Of a stretch of DNA of 64,000 bases, positions 45,170-56,655 are shown piece after piece (the stretch's first letter is position 1; each line of letters begins with the position of its first letter). Under the pieces are notes generated by a model. The model searched no databases and was not told the DNA's origin. It saw only the letters and a list, made by a program, of their open reading frames with translations. The translations under genes and the position numbers were made by a program. This DNA comes from Anaeramoeba flamelloides (Eukaryota > Metamonada > Anaeramoebidae), in assembly GCA_027625915.1 (NCBI GenBank), contig JANTQA010000048.1, positions 2,418,001 through 2,482,000 of the forward strand. Direction: 5' to 3'.

Positions 45170-45708
45170 AAACTAAAATTCAAAATTTTCCACACAGCTA
45201 AAAAGTTCCAAACAACCACAATAATACACTTTCATTGCAATTGGAAATAATTTTGATTTTTGTAAAATATAGAAAATCATTTTTTCATCTTTTATTTATT
45301 GTTTTCATTTCATTGTTTGAATTACGTAATTTGTTTCGTTCGATCAAAATTTTTTTCAACCATTGATATTAGGTTAAAGTCAAGTTGTTCCAAATAGAAG
45401 AACTCAAATAAAATTAGTTGGTAGTATCTAACCTTTGATCGATCAATATTCCTAATAGAACTTAAACATATTTACTAATGTATTTTTTTGTTTTGTTCTC
45501 TTTCAAAAATTTTTAACACACCCATGATTTATTTATATTGATAATTATTTATTTATTGTTTTTTGAGTATTGTAATTCATAAACAATTGTTAACATTTCA
45601 ATTAGTGAATGTTTCTAATTTGGGAAATCTTCTTGAATTGATTAAATAAGTTTTTTTTTTTTCACAAATCGAATTTTGGTGTGTTAAAAATTTTGAATTG
45701 CGGTTTAC
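45170..45708 (-). mobile_element. Family D MITE-like repeat, inverted copy
   Basis: Begins AAACTAAAATTCAAAATTTT and ends GTGTTAAAAATTTTGAATTG then CGGTTT. It matches 17051-17600 on the opposite strand through most of its length. Confidence 0.65.
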
Positions 45709-46102
45709 TAAAAATTATTGTTTGAGAGCTGATGTACAATAATAGTTTACAATAATAATGTGTTTCGATATGTCTTTGTTTTTTTTTTTTTTGAAAAGCG
45801 TAGTCTTTGTTAAATTTCTAAAAATCAATACCTAAATATTTATTCTTTTTCAAATATTTTAAAATTTATGTATTTATATTTATTATATTTTTAATCAATT
45901 ACAAATAATAATCACATAAATTGAATTTAATTTCTGAATTAATTGATTCTTATTACCTTACATAATTCGTATTAAATTATATGGTAGTAAATTCGCATAT
46001 TTTTTGAATACTACCTCCGAAAAATCGATTTATTCGTTAAATAGCTATAGAACTAATATGTGTTATAAATTTATGGTTGACCAAATAACACATATCCAAG
46101 GC

Positions 46103-46326
46103 CTATAATTCGGGTTTCAAAATAAAATCCTTACTTTTTTTTTCTTGCTCCAATGTAAAATCTAAAACTTTATCCAATAATAAACCAGAGTTTGGGTCGT
46201 TTTTGAATATGGATAACTTGATCTTTTTCGTGAATTTTAAATTATTAATCAAATTTTTTGAAATTTTTTTCAAAAATTTCTCGATTTTGATCAGAATAAA
46301 TTTGATTTTTCTAGGATTAAAATATT
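46103..46326 (-). CDS. Possible C-terminal exon of an unidentified gene
   Basis: The minus strand is open from a plausible acceptor (AATTAG at 46328) to TAG at 46103, about 73 codons. The end includes KNDPNSGLLLDKVLDFTLEQ and then KDFILKPEL, a mix of residues unlike the Lys/Asn/Ile/Phe noise around it. A Lys-rich helical stretch precedes it. There is no ATG at its start, and no upstream exon was found; an adjacent open stretch (46395-46575) including KFAKLEKMILVQKFENIFLR does not join it in frame by any GT donor. It may be a true last exon, a decayed gene, or chance. No family was recognised. Confidence 0.25.
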
Positions 46327-46529
46327 CTAATTAAAAGTAATACTTTATTATTTTAAGATAAATGTACCAATTAAATTTTCTTTTTATAAATTAGATTTTA
46401 TAAATTTTTGATTCGCTTTATAATGTTAATGAAAGTTGTTTTGAGAGTTTGGTTTAGTATTCTTCTCAAAAAAATATTTTCAAATTTTTGGACGAGAATC
46501 ATTTTTTCTAATTTTGCAAATTTTTCTTT

Positions 46530-46925
46530 TTCTTTTTCAAATTTTTGTTTTTCTTTTTGTTTTTCTTTTTGTTTTTCTTTTTTTTAATTCCTTTTTTTTT
46601 GCAAAAGATCATTTGGAAAAAAAAATATTTTCGAAAAGACAAATAGTAACTAAGAAAATTAAGACTATGTCATGTCTTTTAAAATCAATTTAATTATTCG
46701 TAAAAAATCTTTTTATTCAACTTTTTTTCAGTGAAAGTATAGTAATAAAAAATTGGTAATGCTCATTTCAAAAATTTAGACTTACTTTTTTTTTTGTTTT
46801 TGGTTTTATTTTTTTTTTAATTTTTAATATATTGAGTTTTTATATATTTAGAATGATTTAAAAGTAAATTACAAATCAGATTTAATTATTAATTGTTCTT
46901 GAATACTAAAGGGTATATATTTTTT
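46530..46925 (+). repeat. Family J repeat, copy 2
   Basis: Direct match to 25780-26175, starting in a TTTTTC/TTTTTG microsatellite and ending TTGAATACTAAAGGGTATAT. Confidence 0.6.
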
Positions 46926-47021
46926 TTAACAATTTATTATTTTAGGTCTGTTACAATTTTTAAAAGGGTTTTTATAATTGTATATTTAATGATATAATCA
47001 TTTTCACTTTTAAGAAACGCG

Positions 47022-47569
47022 CTTTCAAGAAAATTTAAGGTACAAAAAAAAATCTCAAATTAAAGCACATTTTTTCGGTTTTTTTTTTAACAAAATTAAT
47101 GTTGTGGAAAAAAAGTGAAACACGGTTTTATATTAGGAGCATTACTGAAAACCTAAAGTAAAATAAATAAAAAGAAGAAACCAATTAACTTCAAATAATA
47201 ACCCATTATATTATTTTCAATCAACCCAACATATAAAATTTAAATCTACTTGATTTATCGAAATTATCTATGTGGTTTTGGAGATCTCAAAAATAGTCAA
47301 TTTTTTGAACAAATTTTTAATAATTGATCAATCAAAGAAAAACACATACTAAAATAATAGAATTTAAAAAACTCTTATTGTGGCGAATACTTCATTTTGT
47401 CTTTATTTCTTTATTTATTCTTTTTTTCATTGATCTTACTTTGAATTTTCAGTAATGTTCCCATTTAAAAACCGATATTCACTTTTTTTCCACAACGGTT
47501 ATTTTACTAGAATTTGAATTCTGTGCCTTAATTTGAGATTTTTCTTGTACCTTAAATTTTGTTGAAAGT
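47022..47569. mobile_element. Family G element with ~100-bp terminal inverted repeats
   Basis: The left end begins TTTCAAGAAAATTTAAGG; the right end finishes CCTTAAATTTTGTTGAAA. Inverted similarity continues through TCTCAAATTAAAGCAC and TTGTGGAAAAAAAGTG on the left, matched on the right. A direct copy of the body is at about 54370-54790. Confidence 0.7.
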
Positions 47570-48134
47570 TTGAATCTTCAAAATGGAATTGGTTGTAGAA
47601 CTTTTAGAAATACATGTCAGATTTTTTTAGTTTTTATTGTCAATTTATATGATCAATTATTATATACGCCATCTAGAAAAAATAAACATTTTTTGTTTTA
47701 AAACACCGATTAAAATTTTATACATGTATTATTTTATCTAGGTTAATTACTAATTTAATATTTTATGTTTCCATTTATAATTGAATTTTTAAATTATGTA
47801 AGCGTTTGACAATAGTTGATTAAGAGGAAAATTTTTTATAATATATTTTGTGAAATCAAAACAAACAAGAGTGTTAATAACAAAAAAAGAAACTTTATTT
47901 CAAGAATGATGTCACCCATATTCTTATTTTTAAATATCTAAAAAATAAAATAACAATGAGGGCTGTTGGTACTCTTTTTCTATTATCCCCTTTTGGAAAA
48001 ATTTTTTTTTTTTAAAATACTTTAAAAAAAAAAAACAAACTTTAATAAAAATTTTGATCTAAAGTCAAAAACTCAGGTTTTTTAATGATTTTACTGTCTA
48101 TTTAAAAATAAAATGATCTAAATTTTCTTTCAGC

Positions 48135-48418
48135 TTTCCAAAAAAAAATCAAAAATTCAAAGAATTAAAACCACTCATCAAAATCTACAATTCCCAAAGG
48201 GGTATTAAACAATTTAAGCTCGTTTTTTTGAATTAAAAATTGGAAAGGTTACATTATTTAAAAAATCTATTTTTTAAAAGCTAAATGAAAATTTTGTTCC
48301 CTTTATTTTGCAACAAATATTACTTCATAGTATCTAAAGTGTTTAATTCCTGTCTTTAAGAATTATAGATTTTGATGAGTGGTTTTAATTCTTTGAATTT
48401 TTGATTTTTTTTTGGAAA
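48135..48418. repeat. 59-bp inverted repeat with one mismatch, 166-bp spacer (family H)
   Basis: Left arm 48135-48193 begins TTTCCAAAAAAAAATCAAAA; right arm 48360-48418 is its reverse complement except for one base (GAATTA against GAATTG). The arms are parts of two opposed family H copies (about 48055-48330 and 48340-48575). Related copies at 51310-51560 and 51735-51970 are far more diverged. Confidence 0.8.
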
Positions 48419-48599
48419 ACCAAAAGAAAATTTTGATCTTTTTATATTACAATTAACAGTATTAAAAATTTGAAATAATACATAACTTATAAAATCATTT
48501 TGTAAAAGTTGACTGAAAAATTGGTTACATTTATTTTGAAACAACAAACTTTGTTGGTCTCGGAACACTTTCTTCCTAAATTCTGCTTTCCTAAAAAAA

Positions 48600-50685
48600 A
48601 AAAATAGACATATAAATTATTTAAAAGTGTCTAATATCACCCGTACCAGTTGAAATTGTAAAATTTCAATTAAAAACCCAAAATTCGAAATTTTTTATTA
48701 TATTCCTATAAGCTTTAGAATATTTTATATTGATCATTTTTCATAAAATGTAAAACAACTCTTGGTAAAACTACTATTTAAAACCAAAGTTGAATCCTGA
48801 TCCATTCATTAGAAATCACATTACAATTCCTCACTCATCATAATTTTTCGATTTTCTTTTTAGCAAAATCATAGATCAAAATAAGAAATTTTTGAAAAAA
48901 GCGAAAAAAAAAATCATAAAGTACTTTTTTTTCAAGACAAAACAGTGTGGTTTTTGATAAAAACAGTCTTAAAATCTTTCGATAATCTTAATAAATTTTG
49001 AAACTTGTGAAAATTCTTTTACCAAAAAAGTAAAAAATGTCTCAATTTTCACCTTTGTTTAACAACCTAATACAGATTTTGCGATGAAAGATCCATCCAA
49101 AATTTGGTTTTAATAATTCTTATTTTCGATTTAAAACTGATTTAACAAAAATAATTTTGCAAACTGATCTAATTATTTTTTAAAGTTACTTTGTCAAATA
49201 TGAAATGTTTTACCAATTGAACTTGAATTTGGAAATCCATTAAAGTCGTAGTATCATTTTTAGGGATTGTTTTTCAAAGATCAGAAGGAAAATTTTTTTT
49301 TTTTTTAATTTTTTTTTATGTAATTTCTTCAGAATGAAAATTCTTTTTGTGAAGTGAATGTAAAAATAACTCATTAACCAAACACCTCTAGGACGGAAAT
49401 GGAGTCATTCATTTTAATAAATAAAAGTTCAATTTAAAGTTTTTACGTCTTGTAAGTATTCTTTTTCCAACAAAAAACAGATTCTCTCAACCGAAAGCAG
49501 AAACTAAAGATCAGTGCCCATTATGAAAGTGGAAAAAGTTTTCTTAATACAGGAAAAAAAAAAAAATATGTTGTCGATTTTATTGAATTTTTCGATTAGA
49601 AATTCGACTAACAAAGAACTGATCTTCATTCACCATTCAACAAAAGTAACCATTTTTAGCAGGTAAAAGTATTAATAAAAAAGTTCAAGATCAAAATTAT
49701 TAATCTTAATTTTATGTCAATTGTATTCTTATCTTCCAAACTTCATTGTTTTTCAAACTAAAGAATGATTTTTTTTTCGTTTTTTTGGCAATTTAGAATT
49801 TCTCAACATATTAACAGATTTTTTGGTAAAGTCAACCCAAAAAGTTTTTACACTTTTCTTAAATAGAGGAAAAAAATCTGATAGGAATTGACAAAACTCA
49901 TAGAAAAGAAGTCTAAATTATACTCTTTTGAGTTTCACAAATTTATTACTTCTTCTCCTTTTTAAAAAATAAAAAATGCCTTAATTGTTTTTAAGGATTG
50001 AGAAAATAGTGTTGTAAGATATCGAATTCACTTGGTGGACATTTTTTAAGAGAGGGAAAAATTAGTTATCTTTTTATAAAATAATTTGCAAAAATAATAA
50101 TTTTTTACATTATTTCACATTCTTGAAAAAAGCAGTGTTAACCAAACTTTACTCTCAGGAGGTTTTTGAATTCTTTTGGCAAGAAAGAAGGTTTTTTTTG
50201 AGAACAATTACCGAATACACTTTTTTCATTTTTCTATCATAATTTTTGACAATACTTTGTATATTTATCTGTAAATATTAATTTTTTGAGTAAAAACACT
50301 TTTACAGTTTTTGGCATTATTGGAACGCTTTTTTTTGTTTCTCTTTTGAAAAAAAGATAAGAAAAATCTTATAAAAATTTATGACTTTTTCATAATCGAT
50401 CTTATAGAACTCTATTTTTTTCTTCAAAGTTCCAATCTCTTCAAAGTCTTTTTGGAAATTTGATTTTGGAAATTCGAATTTTTAGAAAAAAAATAATTGT
50501 CTCAACAGATAAACTTATTGGAACTTTAATTTTCAAGAAGCAATAACAATGTGACCCACAGTTTTCGCACTTGTAAAATGTTAAAAGATTAAATAATTTT
50601 CAGAGGACCCCTTACAAGAGACTAAAACATTTATTTTATTTATATTATTTGATAATTTTTTTTATAAATTCAGAATACAAAGAAA
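48600..50685. other. Upstream region of Ras
   Basis: A+T-rich DNA with a family E end at about 49190-49420 (GGAAATGGAGTCATTCATTT for GGAAACGTAGTCCTTAATTT). A T-rich tract ending in AG at 50672-50673, 12 bases before the Ras ATG, may be the acceptor of a leader intron. No gene was seen. Confidence 0.45.
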
Positions 50686-53600
50686 ATGGGTGAAAGAATG
50701 AAATTCGTTGTTGTTGGGGCAGGGGGTGTTGGTAAATCTGCATTAACAATTCGGTTTCTTCAAGACAAATTTGTCTCAGAGTATGCTTCGCTTTCTGGTC
50801 TTTTTTCTTACTCAAGATCAAATTTAATAAAATTTCTCCAAATGTTTGTTTTTTATTTCTTTAAAAAAGATACGATCCAACCATTGAAGACACATACCGC
50901 AAAACTCTGACCATCGACAAAAAATCTGTATACCTTGACATTTTGGATACAGCAGGGCAAGAAGAATATTCAAGTATGAGAGACACCTTTTATCAAAATG
51001 GTGATGGCTTTGTTATAGTGTATAGCTTGACAAGCAAAGAATCGTATGAAAAAGTTGAAGAAATTATTGATAGTGTAACACCTTTCTTTTCTTTTCTTTT
51101 CTTTTCTTTTCATGAATCTTTTGTAGCTTGACTTTTTACAAATCTTTTCTTTTTGTTATCAGTCAGGTTGTTTGTTTTTACAAAATATTTTTTATTCTCA
51201 TTTATCTTAATTTAATAGATCAAATAATTACCTGCGATAACTCTTTCGTAACGTTTCTTTTTTTTTTTAAATTGTGTTGGGTAAAAAAACACCTGTTAAG
51301 CATACACACAATTGCATTTCCATTACTGTTAATTGCAAAACAAAAAGATCAAAATTTTCATTCCGCTTTCCAAAAAAAATACACTTCCAAGAATTAATAG
51401 AAAAGATCAAATTCTACAATTCTAAAAATTCAAATGAATAATTTAAGCTTCCCTTTCTGAATCAAAAATTTGAAATTTTAGACGATTTGTAAAATCTTTT
51501 TTTTTCTTTTGGAAAGTTGAATGAAAATTTTGTTCCATTTATTTTGAAACAAATAGTACTATCCCAAACTCTTTTTTTTTTTTTTTTGAACTTTTTAAAA
51601 CTTTCTCATTTGAATGGTACACAACCAAAACCCAAATCGACTTTGAAAACAAGTCTTTAAAACGTTAAGAAAATTTTGAACTAATTCGCATTTTTGTTTG
51701 TAAGGAATCAGCCTTTACCATTAAAAGTTCTGAAATTCAAAATACTGTTAATTGCAAAATAACAAAATTTTTAATCAACATTTCCAAAATAAAGTACAGA
51801 ATCCCAAGAATTAAAAACAAATCGTCCAAGTTCCCAATTTTAAAATGAAAACTCAATACAAACATGTTTTACAGAATTAAAGAGTTTAAATTTTGGCTTG
51901 ATTTGGAAACTTTTTTTAGGAAATCTGCAAGAAAAATTTTGTTCAATATAGTTTTCGACAAAAAACACTTGGAATTGAAGATAAATTATAACCTTGATCG
52001 GCCTTCAGGTGTGTATCAAAATCCTATTTTTTAAATTGTCCTAAAAATTGGTTTTATTCATTAAAAAAGGATTACTGCAATTTGCCAGATAAAAAAAGAA
52101 AATTTTTATTTCAATTTTCGAATTATTTTTCTTATTACCAATACAACAATTTCACCTCTGTCATACACATTTGTAATACACACTAATTCGTTTTTTCATT
52201 ATCAAATTATGTTTTTTGAAATAGAAAATTCAATTTCTCTCATAAAATTTTCAGTTTCACTTCCAAAATCAGATAAATTTATTTTTTTCTGCTATAAGAA
52301 ACAAAGTGAAAAATTAAATTCCAAAAGAAAAGAAATCACAGAAATCACAGAAACACAAGAGTAAATCTGAATGTTGTAAAAAAAATAGAATTTTTCCAAT
52401 TTAAGAGATAAATAAAGAGTTACTTGTAAAAATTCAAATTTTGGTTATAGTAAAAGAAAAATTTCTGATTATCTTAATAGACTAATAATAATTTTAATCA
52501 AAATATTGTTTGGTGAATATCAATCTTTCAATTTTTAAAAAAAAATACATTATTCAAACAATGTATTGGTATTTACCAAACGATTTTCTATTGAAAATCC
52601 CTTTGAGCTCAAAAATCAAAACGGGGATTTCTTTTACTATTACTGAAATTTCAATAAATGCATGGATCCTCTTTATTTATATCTAAAATTGGAAAAACTC
52701 TATTTTTTACAACATTCCCTATTTACTCTTGTGAAGTTGAAAACTTTTTTTTAATCTTTGATTTTAGATTACTTAAACATGCGATTTTACCTATTTTCTA
52801 AATTGAAGATCCACATTAGTGCAAGCTATTTTTATAAATTTGTTTGTCAATTTCCAAAAAACAAAACAATTGATAACATAAATTTTTTTTCATCTATAAT
52901 AAATTTTTAGGTCCAAGATAAACTTTCATACCCATTTTACGGTTTTTTTTTTCAAGGGACAACTTTATAATAGAAAATCAACTTCTATGTCTTATAAAAT
53001 ATTCATGGCAGTGTTGGAACTGCTTTACCTTAAGAAAAAAGAATCTCAAAATATCTGATATTGATTTTAGATGATATTTTTCAAGAATAAAAAATTGGCG
53101 TAATATTTTTTTTCTTTTTGATCGTAAATATTTTTTTTCCTACAAAGAGGTTTAAACTTGATAAAATTCCCATTAAAAGGGAACACTTAGAACAGTATAC
53201 GATTGTTTAAACAATTGTTTGTGTCCTTATCATTTTTTCTTGAAATTGATAGTGATATTGTTTTGTAAAAAAATAGTGTTTAAATGTCTCATTTTTTGGA
53301 AATATTTTGACGAACATAAGGTTAATTTTGAAATACAAACCATAGGTTCTAATTCAATCAGTATTAATATTCCTCTTAATATGATATTCCAATTTTATGA
53401 ATATGTTCCACTAACAAAGAAAATATTATTTGAAATATAAAAAAAAATGGTACATTTTTTTGGAAATACCTGATTAATTTAATATCATTGGGGTGTAATA
53501 AATGATGGTGATGAATTGGGTTTATTCGGCAATAATAATTAATATTACTTTTACTAATTGTTTAATGTAAAAATTCAATAAAAAAAACTATTTTAAGAGA

Positions 53601-56600
53601 TCAGCCATACATGTCAACAGCGTAAAATTTTCAAAATATGTCATTCAGGATAGGGTTGACGCATTTTGCAAAAAATTATTTGTCCCACAATTTAAAAAAT
53701 ATATCACTGTCCTATCAACTATTTAACCACTGATAAACAAGTTAGATTTATCAGAACAATGATAAAACGTTTAAATAAAAAATGAAAATAAAAAAATTTT
53801 TTTCAAGTTTCTTTTTTTTAAATAAATTGGGTTTTCAGAAAACGAACATAAACAAAACAATCTTTGCGATAATGGAAATCTTATTTATTGCAGAATAAAA
53901 AAAGTCTAGAATTTCTTTTTAAACATTACCAACAATAATAACAAGGGTTTCTTGTGTTGTTGTAGATTAAGATCTGTTTACCCTTAAAATAATTTCCAGT
54001 TCACAATAACTGAAATCTTAGCCAATTTAAACAAAAAACCATCCTTGCCAATTGTTTTCTGAAACACCAATCCAAAAATCATTTTGTGTTTGAAATTAAC
54101 ATTTTAAACAAATAATAAAAAGTGCACAAACCACTTTCAAGTAAAAATGCTTATATTTATAATAGATAAGTATTTACACCTGGTCTATCCTTATCAACAA
54201 ATCCCATATTTGCGGTATATAATCAATATTTTTAAATTTTTAATTTTGTTTTTTAAAAGATCCCCAATCTTTATTGTTCCTTTTTTCAGTTTGATTTGTT
54301 TTCTCATTTATACTTTTTTTTTTGAGGTATTACTGATCAATTTTTGGATTTGAAAAAAGGTTTAACCATTTGGGAAAAAAAATTCAACAGAAAAAAAAGT
54401 CAAACACGATTTTTAATTGAAAACCTTAAGAGAAACTGAAAAGTAAAATCAAATAAAAAAAGAAACAAATTAACTTCAAATAGTAATTCAAATATATTAT
54501 TATCAATCGAACCAACAAATACAATTTAGATATGTACTTTTTTATCGGAAATGTTTCAAGTTTTTTTTGGAGCTCTCAAAAATAGTCAAATTCTTTACAA
54601 CAAATTTTTAAAAATAGATCAATCAAATAAAAATCAATACCAAAAGATAGTATTATCACAAACTGTTGATTGTGCTTAATCACCCGTTTTGTCTTTTAAT
54701 CATTTTTTTTTTTTCTTTTATTAATTGATCTTACCTCATGTTTTCAGTAAAGTTTCCAAATTATTTTTCCAGTTATTCGAAAAACATTCTTTCTGAAAAA
54801 ATAAATTGAAAATTTATTTTTCAATTCAGAAAGTGATTAAGAAAGTCAAAAACAAAATCTTTAAAAAGAATCTTTAATTCAAGTGAAATTTGTTTGTACA
54901 AAACTCCAAATAGATAAAATACTAAAAAAGTGTGTCAATTGTTTTGAATGTAAATTTTGCAATTAAAAACACTATTTTTTTAAAAAAAATAAATTAATTT
55001 GTTTGTAGTTAATTACAAAAACATTAGAAACCATTAGATTAAAAAACCATTCCTAACTAATTATCTCGTTTAAAAATATTGTTAGGTTTCAATTTTTTTA
55101 AAAAATTATAAAATAGTATTTTATCTTTTTCCTATAAAATTTTGGTATTTTGAAAACTAATTTTTTAGGATCAGAAATTCCAAACTTATTAACCAAGCTC
55201 GATAAGTGTCTAAAACTTTTTAAATTAATTTAATTTTCAATTTGAAGCTAAATCCTGAAAAATTATTCTTGTAAAAAAATGTACGCCAATGGTCTAAAAC
55301 GGCATATGAACGAATTTTATTTGGGGGTTCCATATATTCATTAAATAATAATAATAAATAAATATTCAAAGTTATTTTCAAAAAGAGTGAATCCAAGGCT
55401 GTTATAACTCATCTATAGATTGATCTTGTTTTAATTATTAAACTTTTTGAAAAAAATTCTAAATAAAAATTTAGGAATTATGAAAGTGCCGTAGAGTGCC
55501 TAGGTTTTCCAGAATTCAAAAGAATAGAGTAAAATCAAAGATTTAACTCAATTCGTTTAAATTATGGATACCTAATGGCGTTTTTTTTTAATTTCAGTAA
55601 TTACAAGAAAATTTAAGAAATATTCTTTTAATTTCTTAATTTAAGAAATAAACCTAACGTGAAGTGTCGTAGAGTGCCTAACTTTTCCAAGATTCAAAAG
55701 AATAGAGAAAAATCAAAGATTTTACTCAATTTTTTTAAATTCTGGAAAAGCTAACGGTGGATTTTTTTACATTTTGTTTTTGTTTCGGAAGTGTTCTAGG
55801 TTTTTTTTACTTTTTGAAATAAACAGAAAATTTTAATAAATTTTCGGTTTATTACAAAAATTAAAAAAAACCTAACGAAAATCTATTGATTTTCTAATCA
55901 AAACAAAAAGTAAAAAAAAACCTAACGGCAAAAAAGATGAATTAAAAACTCCAATTTTCCACAATAAAAAAAAAAAAAATTAAACTTTTTTTTTGATGAA
56001 TAATCTTTAAAACTTTTTATTTTTCCTTTTTAAAAATGAATTTATAGGGAAATTGTTTTTCTTTTATTTAATTTTGACAAAAAATTAGAATAATTAATTT
56101 ATACAATAAATGTAAAAATAATTTCTAAAAAAAATCAGTAAGTGAACATCTAAAGAATAAAAAAATCATAATAATTTTTTCTTAGTGATATTTTTGTTTT
56201 TTTTGAAATTATATATTTAGATTTTTAATAATGAACATTTTACAAACACAAAGAACATTTGTAAATTAATAATAATAAAAAATAATTCAAAATATTAATT
56301 TTTCTCCCTCTTTTTGCAATTTTAACTTAAAATTTTATGATATATATACACATCTCAAAATAAACCATATTTTTATTAATAGATTTTAAGAATTAAAGAT
56401 GCTGATAAATATCCAATGATTGTTGTTGGAAATAAATGTGATCTTATTGGGAAACGTGAAATCTCACGAAAAAAAGTGGAAAATGATTACAAAAAAAACG
56501 ATATTACAGTACTTGAAAGTTCAGCAAAAAAAAATATGAATGTACATACAATTTTTGAAGAATTGGTCAGATCTGTCAGAAAATCAATAAAGCTACAATC

Positions 56601-56655
56601 ACTGGAAGAACAACGGCAAAAAAAAAAAAAATCAAAAAGATGTTTAATAATGTAA
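50686..56655 (+). CDS. RAS: Ras GTPase, 3 exons, 190 aa, CAAX tail
   Basis: Exons are 50686-50780, 50870-51074 and 56383-56655, 573 nt with TAA. Donors are GTATGC and GTAACA; acceptors AAAAAAG and TTAATAG. It is a canonical Ras switch acting at the plasma membrane. The P-loop is GAGGVGKSA (11-19), with Gly13 at the position of human Gly12. The effector loop is [11 protein letters not shown] (33-43), nearly identical to human H-Ras. Switch II is [13 protein letters not shown] (58-70), with the catalytic Gln at 62. NKCD is at 117-120 and SAK at 147-149. A basic stretch precedes the CLIM box (187-190), predicting farnesylation. The start MGERMKF is slightly longer than the usual MTEYKL; Met5 is a possible alternative. 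All conserved residues are present, so the gene looks functional despite a 5.3-kb intron. Confidence 0.95.
52990..53470 (-). mobile_element. Family A MITE-like repeat, inverted copy
   Basis: The right edge TTTTTTGGAAATACCTG is the reverse complement of the family A left end. The internal order of blocks matches 8625-9060 read backwards but is more diverged. Confidence 0.55.
54370..54790 (+). repeat. Family G repeat, second copy
   Basis: Matches 47110-47470 directly: AAAGTCAAACACGATTTTTA, ATTAACTTCAAATAGTAA and CTCTCAAAAATAGTCAAA all have close counterparts. Confidence 0.6.
55486..55930. repeat. Family B composite of nested palindromes
   Basis: Two tandem units, each opening GTGCCGTAGAGTGCCTAGG or GTGTCGTAGAGTGCCTAAC and folding back around AAATCAAAGATTT. 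They are followed by a second palindrome, AAATAAACAGAAAATTTTAA against AATTTTCGGTTTATT, and two AAAAAAAACCTAACG ends. Each unit can form a ~75-base hairpin. Confidence 0.7.

Larger units (their letters stand above)
51075..56382 (+). other. 5.3-kb intron 2 of Ras
   Basis: Phase-0 intron after Ser100, from GTAACA to TTAATAG, with a short TTTTC microsatellite just inside the donor (51081-51110). Contents: two family H copies (51310-51560 and 51735-51970), an inverted family A copy (about 52990-53470), a family G copy (54370-54790) and the best family B composite (55486-55930). The open frames here, for example 51128-51397 and 53219-53440, are repeat by-products. Confidence 0.85.

Noticed and set aside
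49190-49290. Minus-strand stretch KNDTTTLMDFQIQVQL meeting a GTAAAA site
   Set aside because: The same nucleotides occur in the family E repeat copies at 31000 and 35050, so this is repeat sequence and not an exon.
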